Assembly (NCBI RefSeq): GCF_000003815.2
Contig: NC_049980.1
Location: 23,595,932-23,659,931, forward strand
Direction of reading: 5' to 3'
DNA from: Branchiostoma floridae
Lineage: Eukaryota > Chordata > Leptocardii > Amphioxiformes > Branchiostomatidae
Length of the DNA stretch: 64,000 nucleotides
Shown: positions 36,293-48,458 of the stretch, in pieces
Numbering within the stretch: position 1 is the stretch's first letter
How the letters are laid out: each line of letters starts with the position of its first letter
Program-made: the position numbers and the translations under genes
Notes under the pieces: generated by a model
What the model was told of the DNA's origin: nothing
Database searches by the model: none
What the model saw: only the letters and a program-made list of their open reading frames with translations

Positions 36293-39200
36293 CAGGACAA
36301 TCTAATGGGAAAAATACAAAGCGTAAAAAAGTGTACATTTTAGCGTCCTGCCTAAGTACTCACTGCCAGTTTCATGTCATCATGAATGTTGTCAACCTCC
36401 AGTTTGTAGTTTTAAGAATGTACATATACGTTTTGTACATTATGCTAAGTTGATGCTGCCTGTCATCCTTAAGACTGTTGGTAATATGTCAAAAGAAATA
36501 TAGTAAAGGGCCAATATTGGAATACCTCGTGCTGTAGAAGCTGACAACATGTAGATCAGTTGGAAACATGCCGTCACGTACACGACCCCCCACCCCCTCC
36601 CATCATGAAAACGTTCCCATCACAAAGTGTGTTGTTAATGGCTTAAACACAAGCTTTAGGCTGTGTCAGAACAGACCAACAAAGAACAGACCGACCTGCT
36701 TAGGTATTTGAACATTCACAAAAGAATCCGCACTATATCCATTTGTTTACGTTTGATATTTGATAGTTATCTACCTTGACCTTTGTATATTCGATCACTC
36801 CTCAAGCGACTGTTTATTTCTCAGCGCACAGCGCCGTCTCGGTCACGATCAAGTATTACCTTGATACGACATTATTGTAATGTCCTAGCCGTGTGCTACT
36901 TGCATCACTTTGTACCCTCATGATCAGACAAAGCCCGACCTTCTTCAGACTGAGGCTAAACCTGCATGCACCCCGTGGTCTTATCTTGTTTTACAGTGCA
37001 CCGATCATGGCAGTGAGCCACCGTAGGACATGATCATTTGTCCGGTATCAGATCTAGAGCTTCACCTCCCTAAACAACTAATCGATATGATATTATAAAC
37101 CGAGAGGCACATCATGCTGGCCCTCAAGGTCTGTCTTACCTCACGCGGGTTCCTCCCAGAAGAACGCTCCAATTTTCCGCCGGTCTGCGGGAACAGACGC
37201 GAATTATTTCACCTGTAAACTGTCGCGGTGTCTCTACTTACCAGGTGTGCAGTCATCGGCGGTGACCTTACTCAAAAAGAGTCTACCACACCCACCGATG
37301 ACTGGTGTACACCAACGCGTAAGGCCTAACCGTTTTCTTATAACCTACGTGTTAACCGATGCCCACAGCTTTCTTATAGAGGAACAAACAAACGAAATTG
37401 TGCTCGTTTTCCGATATCAGTTGCATTCAATTACCTACAGGCTAAAATATGTCTGTGACGATCGCCCATTTGGTCATGTTCCTCGTGTCCCCTACAGTCA
37501 CTAGCCTGAGGGGAGTAGACACCTATTGTCGTTCACCCAAATTAGTCTTCGTCGAAAAAACTTTAAAATTATGAATAAGCCTCTCGGCAACGTGACAACT
37601 GATAACAGACGTACAAAAATCAATCAACCGCATTTGGCAATATTCTTCTGTCTGTGAATGACAATGAACTACATGCACACATTCTTGTTCTATCTAATTG
37701 ATCGATGCAGCAACTATGTTTCAAAGGGTTGGGTAATCCTCTGTGTTGTTACCCCAGCACGGTTCTGGTGTGATAATATTTGAGTCCTCCAATGACTACA
37801 GTCTTAAGAACAAAGACATCACAAATTGAAGTCATACAACTTACATCCTACAGTAAGACAGACACAACAGTGCCCATGAACTGATCATAATACAGTAATA
37901 GCTGATATGACCTCACTCATTTTTCTTAGGTCAAGCGCTTCGCACGTCATAGGGCATTGTCATGAATATTGATGAACGTCGGCAGGTAGAGAAGGCTGGA
38001 TTTGACTTGTACGTTCGATAACTAACCTAGAGGAAATGGAAACATCCTAATGAAGAACTAGTGAAGTGTCTAAGTATGATTCCAAAAACAAAGGGTAGAT
38101 GTGCTTGTACATATTGGGATCTAAAACAGCCGCACAAAAACTGATTTTTTTTAGTTCGTGCGCTAGTCTATGCCCTTGTTTTTCCTTTACAAATCAAACC
38201 ATAATTTACGCACGAACTGCTACATATTAATGCGTGGGCAACAGTAGGCAGATAATCTACTGTTGGAGTGCCATCACGCGATTACTCATGTCCATCGATA
38301 TCCACCTACATCCACCTCCTTGGAGAATGGCTTGAATTATTCATTCTGTTACGTCTCACAAAAAGCGATTCCAGGCAGCCCACCTGTCTCTACCAGACCC
38401 AGTGGGCTTCAGGTACTCGCGTTAAAATACCTTAGCTGTTGAAGTAAATATGTGGGTACATTTACAAGATTTGTGAACACTTAAGATGGGTAATAGGTGG
38501 TCTTCACTCACGCCTCGAAATCAGGACTACTTTTTTCTTAACTCAAAGGACACGCCCTTAAGATTGTGCTGAGCTGCTCAAATGTTGAGTCTTTCCGCCG
38601 ACCGGACTCACCCCGCCCCCTTTCTTGTGTGCACCGCTGTCGCTGTGAGTCATGTCTATCTAGTTGAGTCCCGAAATTAGAGGGTAGCTTCAACCGAAGC
38701 GTTTAACGAGTTCCTAAGTATGTGTCTCCAGTGTGTGTGAAGAAATGACAGTGATCAATCAGTTAAGGCGCTGAGGTACAGCCACACAAGATGGAGCTCT
38801 CGTGATGGCCGAGGACGAACCTGTTTGTTGTTAGGAATGTCAGAGACTACACCTTGTAAGTCAAAACAGCGCAAGAACGAAGACATGTTTGTACAAAAAA
38901 TTGTTGCCTTGGCACTCCTCAGTTCCACAGAAGGGACAAATAAAACAAATCTCCTAATTGAGGGTGTGCGCGTTGCAATAGTTCAAAGGTGCCGTGGAGC
39001 ATTACGTGCATAATAGGCTGTTCCTATGCATCTGTCAAAACATCACGTGACCACAATATTTCAAATTTCACTCAAGTTCACTGGATACACTGCCTCCAGT
39101 TGTGTCAATCATCAAACACTGTGCACAGTCACACAGCTGTCATTCGGGTGGGGTTCAAACACTTGTCAAACTGAACGGAAAGGAACATAAATCATTCAAG

Positions 39201-40756
39201 GACCATCAGACCATCTACATGTAGGCTCCAGATATTGCCAAACACTAGTACCTAGTAATGTACTATCATTTGTAGATCCTTGATAATACATGAATACGTA
39301 TGGTATATATATTTTTTAGGAATAAAGACCTTTGAAATAGTATCCTGTAAAACCATAATATATTTATGTAATGAATCTACAATACATACATGTAATTGTT
39401 CTTAAAGTGGAGCAAATACATATGGCTTCATAGACTACAATCAATAAGTAAGGCACAACTTTGTTATCAAAACTTAGAAGTACAAACTGTGCAGCAAAAA
39501 GAAACTAATTTTGAAATATCAGATATTTTCAGCTCTGACAAACACTTACATGACTTGTATCATCCTTGTTTCTCTGTAATATGGCCACATTTCTCAGATT
39601 AAAGACTAGTACAGGAATACACATAGGAATGGGTAATATACTCCACCTCAGTCACAACACATTTGGTCACTAGAAAGTGCATACATACCTGTGCACATAT
39701 TTCAATATCTTACTGCATCATTCTGAATGGAATATTTTCCTGCTATTCATTAAAGTACTGCAAATTGTTAGACACCACATAATTCATATCAAAATTCCAG
39801 GTCTTGTTTACAGTATAATTCAACAGTCCCTTCACAACGACGAGCCTGTACAGCTCATGGTACAGATGTACACGTGTACCTACTAGACATTGGCACCTTA
39901 ATAGTACAATGGATAAAATACTGCATTCATTTTAATAATGGCACAGATTGACATTAAGTATTCACCTCATGAACAAGCCATTGCCACATTGCCTTGATTT
40001 TATGAAAACTGATATGCATGAATACTAATTTTGCCTCAATAAGAAAAAATAACATGTCCACTACAGGCAAAGATTTGCAACAATACTATTAAAGGTGGGG
40101 TCATTACCGACTGGTGTGCCATTGATGGGCATGGTTAGGCTCTGTAAGGGTAGGGTAGGTCAGGGTTTGGATTAATCTTAGATATTTCAATTTTCAAGCT
40201 TTTTTTTGTATGTTTGCATCATTTTAAGGGTCCTCCATAAAATCTTATCAGTATAGGTGTATGGCTATAAAAAGCAGTGGGCAGTCTTAATCATTATTTG
40301 GTCACTGCAAATGCATTTTCAGAAAATACAACATATGAATTGCTTTAAAAGGTACCTGAGTCTTAAATTAGCTACCACATTTGAGTCTTTCTAAGTTCAG
40401 AAAGTGAAGGGGAAAATTATTCATAAAACTATTAAATATTACAAACACTTCCATTACTGTCTTGTTGCTACTACTAAATATACAAATATACACTCTAAAT
40501 ATACATAAACGTATCATGTCTAAACAGGTTATTACAATGTCTATTTCATACAAAGCAATTACCATCAACATATCAGGATTTCAGTGTAAAATCAATGCTC
40601 TATATCCTCTATCATTGCCTGTAATTTCCTTATAAAGCAAGTTACAATCTTATGAAGGCAAGAGTGAAATGTGTCATCATGTGCAAACTGCAGAATGATA
40701 GAAGGTACATTTACAGTCATGCACAGAACAAATTTTTACACAAAGCAAGTCACAAA
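36293..40756. other. Intergenic: 5' flank of gene C to 3' end of the SLC5 gene
   Basis: No exon with supported splice sites or homology was found on either strand. The promoter and any 5' UTR exon of gene C should lie near 36.3-37.3 kb. The AT-rich 39-40.7 kb stretch probably includes the 3' UTR of the solute carrier, but no single polyadenylation site stands out. Confidence 0.55.
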
Positions 40757-43700
40757 CTACAGTGCAGTTTCCACTTCTACAAAAGATGACACCTCTTTGG
40801 GGACACCGTTTGTAAGTTCCTGGTTTTCGTCACCATTGTGCAACTGCTGACGGTCCTCCGTCCTGCGTTCTGTTTCCATGACAACCTGCTCGGGCAGACC
40901 CCGGCACATCCACCGGCACACGGGTGAGATCGTCCTGGGGTCCAGCCTCCGTCCCCGCGAGCATCCCGTCAGCACGCTGACCAGGAGGCCGATGAGGATG
41001 ACCACAGCTGCCCCCACCAGACTGTACCACAGGTAGGACAGGCTGTAGATGCTGCTGACCGAGACAGCTGCCGTGCCGGCCGTCACGTTCGACGGTGCGC
41101 CAGTTGTTCCAATGGACACCGAAGACTGCATGGTCACATTGTCCAGACCCCAAAGGACTGTAGAGTTTGATGCAAAGCCATAGCAGAATGTGGGGACTTC
41201 CGGTGCGGGGGGCGCAGGAGCGGTGTAGCGGGAGACAAATGCACCGATGCCGATCCAGAGCGACACAGTTAGGCCACTGAGAAGGCCGACGAATGCACCA
41301 ATGGCATTGGCACAGGGACAGAACATCCCCAGGGAGAAGAGTCCGAGCAGGGGGCCACCCACCAGACCAAATATACTCAGGGCAGCCTGGAGGAGAGAAG
41401 GAAGACGATGTTGTAATAATGCATTATACAGAAAACAATGCATTAGCATTAGCCTGGATGTCAGACCCAGTGTGGGATGATGCTGATCTTGTCATGTTCC
41501 TGGAGTTGGTAACCTATCTCTAACTCTAGGTGCCAACTTTGGGAACAGGACATATGATGCTTCCACAAAAAGGGACTGGTATCACCTTGTGTGCTACAGG
41601 ATTGGTATTCCAGGCTATATAAGTAGGGACTGTACGGCGTTTAGTGAGGGGGGAGGGCCGGTCGCCAGAGGGTCGGGTCAAAAAATTTTTGCTAGGCCCT
41701 CCCCCCAGGTCAAAATTTTTTTGCTAGGCCCTCCCCCCAAGACAAAATTTTTTTGCTAGGCCCTCCCCCCTCCTATCAACTTCGAAAAAATATTCAAGAC
41801 GCCAATAAAACACTGCGCTCCCATTTGGAAATGTGCTTTGCGTCATACTTTTTCATGATTTTCATCGCGAAGCAGATCTCTCACCAGGCTTGTAAAAAGG
41901 AAAACATAATGGCTCAAAATATCTGCTTTATAATAATAGAGGGATAAATATCTGCTTCATAGAGGCATAAATATTTTCTTTATAGAAGCTATTTTATCGT
42001 TTTGATATCAAAACAAAAAGCACACCTAAAAAGCATTAAATTTTGTACCTGGTTTTTCTAGTAGATTTGCGGCATGAAGCGGCGCACGCCCCGCCCCCTT
42101 ACTTTACGCATTGCAAGCTCGAGCGGCTTGACGGAAACTATTTTCAATTTACATATATTTTGGACTTTTTCTTGGTTCTGTGGTGGTAATAACTTAAAAT
42201 CGGGAAAAAATGACTACAGAAACAACAGCACGATTCGACTAATCAAAACTAGTGGTGGGGAGGGGGGCGCCGATGCGTGGCGCTGATTTTCCCCACAGCG
42301 GTCGCCTCTCTCTAGCCGCCGGCGGGTGTGAGAACGTAGACTTGCCTGAGGAGATCTTTTAAAAATGCCACGCTTTTTTGCCACAATTTCCTGCATTGCA
42401 TTTTGATGGGCAAATTTGCTGGTTAAATGACATTTCTATGGAAAAAAAAACGAGGATTTCAAGTTTTTGAGAACGACGTTCCGAACACCATGTCTGGCCC
42501 GGCTGGTGCCAAAGCCAAGGCACGAAAAATTGCAAGGTAAAAGTTAGGTCCGGGGAAATTTTGAAATCTTGACCCTCTTAAAAGCTATTTTCTACAATTT
42601 TAGGGAAATGTTTTGCTGGCAAACAAAGCTAACTTTGATGGCATTTCAATTTAGAAATACAAAATTAAATCCCTCGAACACATTATCACGATGTCGGTCA
42701 CTAAAGGCGCGAGGCCGGTCACGTCAAAAGGGATCCAGGAAAGTTTGCAAATCTTTACCCTCGAGCTCTGAAACGCAATTTCTTACATTTTGAGGGCAAT
42801 AGACCAGGGGTAAATTTTCCTGACTAATCTAGAGTTGGATAATCTTTGTTGTAAGTGAAAAATGTTTTCGAGGTCGATGCAAAAGCCCCGCCCCTCCCCT
42901 TTCGCATTTTCACTGTGTCCCGAGCGCCAACCTTGGGCGATCTGTTGCGGAGGTGCAGAAAATTTTTGAAATCTTGACCATCTGAAACGCCGTTTCTTGA
43001 ATTTTAAGGGACAAATTTTGCTTGTAGATCAAGCTAATTTTTCTTTGCTTGGCCCTCCCCCCAAGTCAAAATATTTTTGCTAGGCCCTCCCCCTGGCTCA
43101 ATATTTTTTTGCTTGGCCCTCCCCCCTCTGGCGACCGGCCCTCCCCCCTCGCTAAATGCCGTACGGTCCCTAAGTAGGGTTGTGTGGCATAATGGCAGGG
43201 TGTTTGACCCAGAACTCAGAAGTCCTGGGTTCAAATCTACTGATATACCATTGATGTTGTGCCCTTAGGTAAGATACTTAACATGACTTTTCTCACTTCA
43301 CTCACGTGGAAATACGTATCTAGCTTCTGTTAGGACCAACCCTTGGAAAGGAATTTTAATGGAGGTCCTGTATTCGTGGATAGCCACACCTCAAACACAT
43401 AAAAAATGGTAGAGGTCCTTCCAGGTGTGAGTGGTTTAAAGCCTACGTTCTCACTGCACCGGGGGCAATTACTGAGGTCACCTGAATGCTGAATAATAGC
43501 AACTCTAAACCCTACAATGCTGAAACAGAGCCATCTAGCAGAAACATGTATAACTGCATGCTACTTTCATTGTTTTGTCAAACTTTAACAACAAAGATGA
43601 CTACGCTGGAAGAAACGTTAAGTAAAATTAAGGTTTGATGATAATCCAAGTCTGTTTCTAACCTGCAGCACTCCTCCCATCTGAGAGGCTACCCATGCCA

Positions 43701-46700
43701 TGCCGATGCAGATAACTCCATAGGCAAGAGCCAGACCTTTACTGATCCATGTGATCTGCGAACAAAGAAGGGCATGTGTGATGTTCACAAAAGGTTTACA
43801 ATAATCATAGTTCATTATATTGTCACATGGATGCACAAGTACATGATATTAATATGCAAGAACCAGCAAAAAAACTACCTTAAGTAATCCTTTACTTCTT
43901 ACTCTAGGCAGGTGCCTTACAGCAGTTTTATATTGCACTTATCAGAGATTATAATTTAGTAATGACTGAATGTTGGCAAACTAACATGACAATTGACTTC
44001 TCTACCTTAGCCTCAGGCATGTTCTTGGTGAATGGTCTGATGACATCTTCCAGAGTGACAGCAGCCAGGGAGTTGAGCGAAGAAGATATGGTGCTGAGGG
44101 CACCGCTGCGAAGACAAGAGGAAAACATCTTAAGGTTCTAGCACCATGACATTTAGTGTTCTTCAACTGTGATTGGTATAACCTTACAGACATGCTAAAC
44201 TACAGCAATATAGAGCAGTATTCCAAGATAATCTGTTAGAAGATGGCTATGTCGGTCATTTGGTACCTCTAACAAAGTCCTCCATGAATCAAATAAGATA
44301 AAAGTTCCACGGCCTTCAGTATTTGTATAGACAGTATATACAACGTAGCCTGGATACCATCCTATTTCTACCGGGGCTCCTTACACTCACTTCCCTAAAA
44401 AAATAGCCTGGGTACCATCCTATTTCTACCGGGGCTCCTAACACTCACTTCCCTAAAAAATTTTTAGGGGTAGCGAGTGTAAGGAGCCCCGGTAGAATAC
44501 GGATGATACTCAGGCTATATACAACGAGCCCAGCAGTTGAAACTATCTGAATATATAACTGAGCCGAATGTAATTACCTGAAGATGCAGGCCACAAATAA
44601 GCCGGGCATGCCAGGCAAATATCTCATGATCTCCATCACAAACAGCGGCAGCAGCTGGTCATAACTGTTGATCTTACCCATGGCCTGGAGGTGACGGACA
44701 GAAAATGTATGGCGACATTTGTAATCATCATATATATACCAGAAGTTCTAGTCTAAGAGTGATCAGACCCCTGGAGACTATCTCTAGGGAATTTGAAATA
44801 ATTTCTTCATCACAATCATCACTGCAATCAGTGATGATGCACTGATGGAAGAGATTTTAGTAGATTTAGTCTTGTAACTTAAGGTGAAAAAGCCCTGTAA
44901 TGATAGATTCTATTTCATGCATAAGATTAAGAAGCTGCTAACTTCTGGGAAAAAGACATAGCTATCACACTATATACCAAAACTCAATGCATGTAATTAA
45001 TTTTCATACTGAAGAAAGAAATGAATCAAACAGTACAGTGGTAGTGGTGAATTGTCTGTCTAGTATGAGACACAGTGAGAAGTGAGCCCTACCTTTGGGT
45101 CACAGTCTGCATATCGTGCGTACATGACCAGACCAATCAGACAGCTGAGCACCAGGGTGAACAGCAGGGTTGGTGCTGTCACCATCAAGGTCACCTTGGC
45201 AGCTCGCTCAGACTTTACACTTAGATACCTCTGCACCTGTGATGGGTCATTATGACAATATCAGGGTGAGAAATGGCCCCCAAAATGGATTCATCCACCA
45301 AAATATCATGACTATGTAAAATGACCAAAACGTTATCTTTATTAAAAAAAACAGAAAAGGAAAAAAGAAAAGGCAATCTTTCTGTACATATTATGTACCT
45401 ATCAAGAAATGAATCGAAATTCAACACATTCTACCTCTTTTTCCTTTGCATCAGATAACAACTTATATGTAATAAGGCTGGCTGGCACAGATCATCTTTG
45501 CACCCCCATCTTTTACAAATTTTACAAATTTAGTTGTAGTCAAGTGAGTGTTGAGCACTTACTGTAGCCTGATTTGCTGCATACAGGGCCATCATCATCA
45601 CAGTCCCACCGACTGCCAGAGTCCAGAACGTGTGTCGGGTCAGCGGGTTGGGGTCAAGGTCAAAGAATTCCACCTTCTTGGCACTAGTTGCAATATCCCA
45701 CACCTTGGAGAAAATAGAAAACTTCCATGTGATAAGAGTCAACAAAGTGATTCTTATCTCAACAGCTCAACAGCTTTAATTGCTGGCTGAACACCCTCAA
45801 GTCCAGTGACCCTTTCTTCCAAGTTATCTTTCTGAATTTGGTATCTTAGTGTATGATGAAAACGAAAAAAAAAATCACTTTTGATGCCAGATGGCGCAAG
45901 CAATGCCATTCCTTTGTATATTGGTTTCTTTACTCTTCGAACCCCATTACTACAGTGGAAGCCAGTTAATTGCACGTCGGATAAACGCACACTTCGGTCA
46001 ACTGCACGGAATCCTAAAATCAAGTGGCGGTGCGGTCCAACTGGGTAACTTGCATTATCACACACGCCGGATAATTACACGGGATTCGCTGGCAAATTGG
46101 GGTGCAATTAAGCGGCTTCCACTGTACTATAATTATTATACAGTTTGCACTCAAGTTGGATTCTTTCTACCATAACCTCTGGAGACGGTGTATATGAGAG
46201 TGAAATGTTTTCATGAGTCTAAGTTGTTATAAGTTATAGTCTGTTTTACTACGGACAGTTAGTGCCTGAAATAAAGAAATTAAGTAGAAACTGTAAGTAA
46301 ATAGTAGCCATAGATAGAGATACTTTGTGATTTGCCTCACCTTGTGAAAGCCGCCAACGTCTATACTGCCCTGGATCAGTACAGCTAACTGTCCTGCCAG
46401 AATGATGACTGTCTGAAATGTGTCTGTCCAGATGACAGCCTTCATGCCTCCCACAGTGGTGTAAAAAGTACAGATGACACCCAGGGTTAGCACTGTGCCC
46501 CACAAGTCAACCTGGGAGATGAAATCACACATCATTGTGTGCATACAACTGTGCTTCTACCATGGGCTGCACTTATAAGAACAGGTTATATAGAATAATA
46601 CAACAATTTCAATTTCTTTCCTTGATTGATTGAATGGATAAATGATATGTAAGGGTAATGATACACAGTGCTCAGTCATAAACTGAATTGTGCATTCTCA

Positions 46701-48458
46701 ACAATTGTTGAAAGTTAAAGTTATAAGGTTCATAGTTGGGTTTATTTCATCCGGGGCTGAGCAGTGAAGGAAGAAGAAGAAAAATCAGAAAAACGTCTTA
46801 GCTGTCTATTCTATTTTAAATTCTCATCTGTTCACCAGGTATACCCAACCTATAGTGTTTGTCAATGAGAAAATATCGTGGTTACAGGAAGCTCACCCCA
46901 GTTACAGCATTGAGAGCCAGAGCAGGTGCATACAGCACAATGCCCATGTACAACACCATCTGTATGTTGTACACAACTGTGGCAACCAGGCGCACAGGTT
47001 TGGAGAAGCGTAGCTCCAGGTACTCGTAACAGCTAGTCAGCTTGAGCTGGTAGAACACAGGGAGGTAGAGGAGGGCCACGGGGGGCAGCATCAGGAAGTA
47101 CGCAAACCCCAGCATCCAGTATTCTGAGCCATTCCTATACACCTATGAACAGGAATTAACAACACACTAAATGACTACAACAGGAGATGTAAACCTCAGA
47201 CATCAATATTCACCTGAAGATTCCACTCCTTTGTTAGCCTGGGTGCCATGGTATCTCATTTAGCGGAGGTTCAATACTTGTTCTGTCATTTGAATATTTG
47301 ACCAGAAAACTATCAAGGAGGGCACCCAGCCTGCTCTCTTGTAGGAGTGGTTTTTGCTGCTTCTTCTTGTCCTTATGGTATTTTGATTGAACTAAAATCA
47401 GAAAAAATTATGTGAAATCTGGTATGGAAGAAGTGTACGGAAAGACAAAAGTTACACTCAGACATCCCTTTCTTTACTATATCCTTGCACCTTTGACCTG
47501 AACTGACCTCTGCAGGCTGTCCCAGCAGTGCGATGGCTGAACAGAAGCTGGCCATGAGTGACATCGCCACGGGAACAGCTGACATCTTCCTGTCAGCCAT
47601 CAGGAACTCCTAAAGGCAATGAAATGAAAGGATGAATCAAACTGTACAATTAAGTGAATACCGAACACTTCAGTCCTTTACTAACTCAAAAATGGCTTAT
47701 TAGACTAGCTCGGTCCAACACCCTAATCAACTTGGCCTAACACCCTAAGCCCTAAACCCTGGCTGAGTTGATCAGGGTGTTACTACCAGACAAAGTCAAC
47801 CAGGGTGTTAGACTGAGTTGATTGGGGGAATTGGTAAATGCTCCTGATCCCCATTTGATACCTTACAAATGTAGCAGATGATCAGCGTAATAATGAAACA
47901 GGACTAAATGGCAGCTAAATTGGCAGCCCTTGGGAAAGGCACTTTACACGGCTTTCCTCACTATACTCAGGTGAAAATGAGTACCTAGCTTCGACTCACG
48001 GTGATTCACATCATTCACCCGGACGGGAGACCTGGCGCATATGAAAGGGTATGTCATCCCGTAAGGGGCGGTATAACCCGTCGTGTGTAAACATGTGCGA
48101 ACATGTGCGATCACGTCGACCGATGATGTATGTTCGTCTGTATCTCTGTGGATCTGCCGCTACCAGCCCAAAGCTGCCTAGGCAGATCCGTGTAATGAGT
48201 TGTATCATCATTTGGCAATAAATAAATAAATGTTGATCTAACATAATGGCTAACGACAGCATCTACCAATTCTTACAGTATATATGACCTAACGGAAACT
48301 CACAGTCCTGCAGCCAATACTGTATGTTCCCTACACACCTGAGTGGTACGCTGTTTGCCACCAGTTAGTGCGTAGTACAAGCCGATACCAGCTGAGATGA
48401 GGAGCGACACGGCGAAGACGGCGTAGTCTGCCACTGAAAACTGCGGCGTGACGGCCAT
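40757..48458 (-). CDS. SLC5A8-like: Sodium-coupled monocarboxylate-type solute carrier, SLC5A8/A12-like, 617 aa
   Basis: Ten exons: 48339-48458, 47508-47609, 46897-47142, 46341-46511, 45563-45703, 45093-45236, 44578-44684, 44006-44105, 43663-43755, 40757-41386 (1854 nt, in frame). The product has the multi-helix sodium:solute symporter fold at plasma-membrane length; human SLC5A8 and SLC5A12 are about 610-618 aa. Recognisable stretches are [15 protein letters not shown] near the N-terminus, [46 protein letters not shown] and [20 protein letters not shown]. The last loop carries sequons NST, NVT and NVT. The C-terminus VETAL fits a class I PDZ ligand, as does the TRL end of human SLC5A8. The start codon matches the start of TM1 in the family. 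Sodium-driven uptake of short-chain monocarboxylates is the family role; the exact substrate is not determinable. Confidence 0.92.
41625..43171. mobile_element. 1.5-kb non-autonomous inverted-repeat transposon in intron 9 of the SLC5 gene
   Basis: Left end AGGGACTGTACGGCGTTTAG and right end (complement) AGGGACCGTACGGCATTTAG extend as about 46-bp inverted repeats into GGCCGGTCGCCAGAG. AAGT flanks both ends (41621-41624 and 43172-43175). Inside each end lie tandem copies of a GCTAGGCCCTCCCCCC-plus-poly-T unit. The centre (42.4-43.03 kb) holds the same 160-200-bp modules as 19.79-20.33 kb. No transposase recognised. Confidence 0.8.
43176..43490 (+). mobile_element. tRNA-derived SINE
   Basis: A pol III A box (TGGCATAATGG, 43185-43195) and B box (GGTTCAAATCT, 43228-43238) are spaced as in a tRNA, followed by a non-tRNA body. 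The acceptor stem does not close, so it is not a functional tRNA gene. It abuts the 3' end of the preceding transposon. Confidence 0.65.
44346..44517. repeat. Direct plus inverted repeat of about 55 bp in intron 7 of the SLC5 gene
   Basis: TAGCCTGG-TACCATCCTATTTC... occurs twice in direct orientation (44346-44400, 44404-44460) and once inverted (44462-44517), so 44404-44517 is a long palindrome. A shorter related pair (AGCCTGGGTGCC and GGCACCCAGCCT-like) lies at about 47237 and 47322. Confidence 0.8.
45953..46124. mobile_element. 172-bp MITE with TA target duplication (Tc1/mariner-pogo-like)
   Basis: The termini CAGTGGAAGCCAGTTAATTG and (complement) CAGTGGAAGCCGCTTAATTG are inverted repeats of about 24 bp, flanked by TA on both sides. 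CAGT-starting ends plus TA fit the pogo/Tigger branch of Tc1/mariner. It lies in intron 4 of the SLC5 gene. Non-coding. Confidence 0.85.
47900..48130. mobile_element. SINE-like tail in intron 1 of the SLC5 gene
   Basis: CCTTGGGAAAGGCACTTTAC, TTTCCTCACTATACTCAGGT and GAGTACCTAGCTTCGACTC parallel the SINE body after 43.26 kb (GTAAGATACTTAACATGACT, CTCACTTCACTCACGTGG, GTATCTAGCTTCTGTTAGG). The head is not clear. Confidence 0.5.

Noticed and set aside
43185-43238. tRNA-like A and B boxes
   Set aside because: Stems do not close and a SINE body follows; not a tRNA gene.
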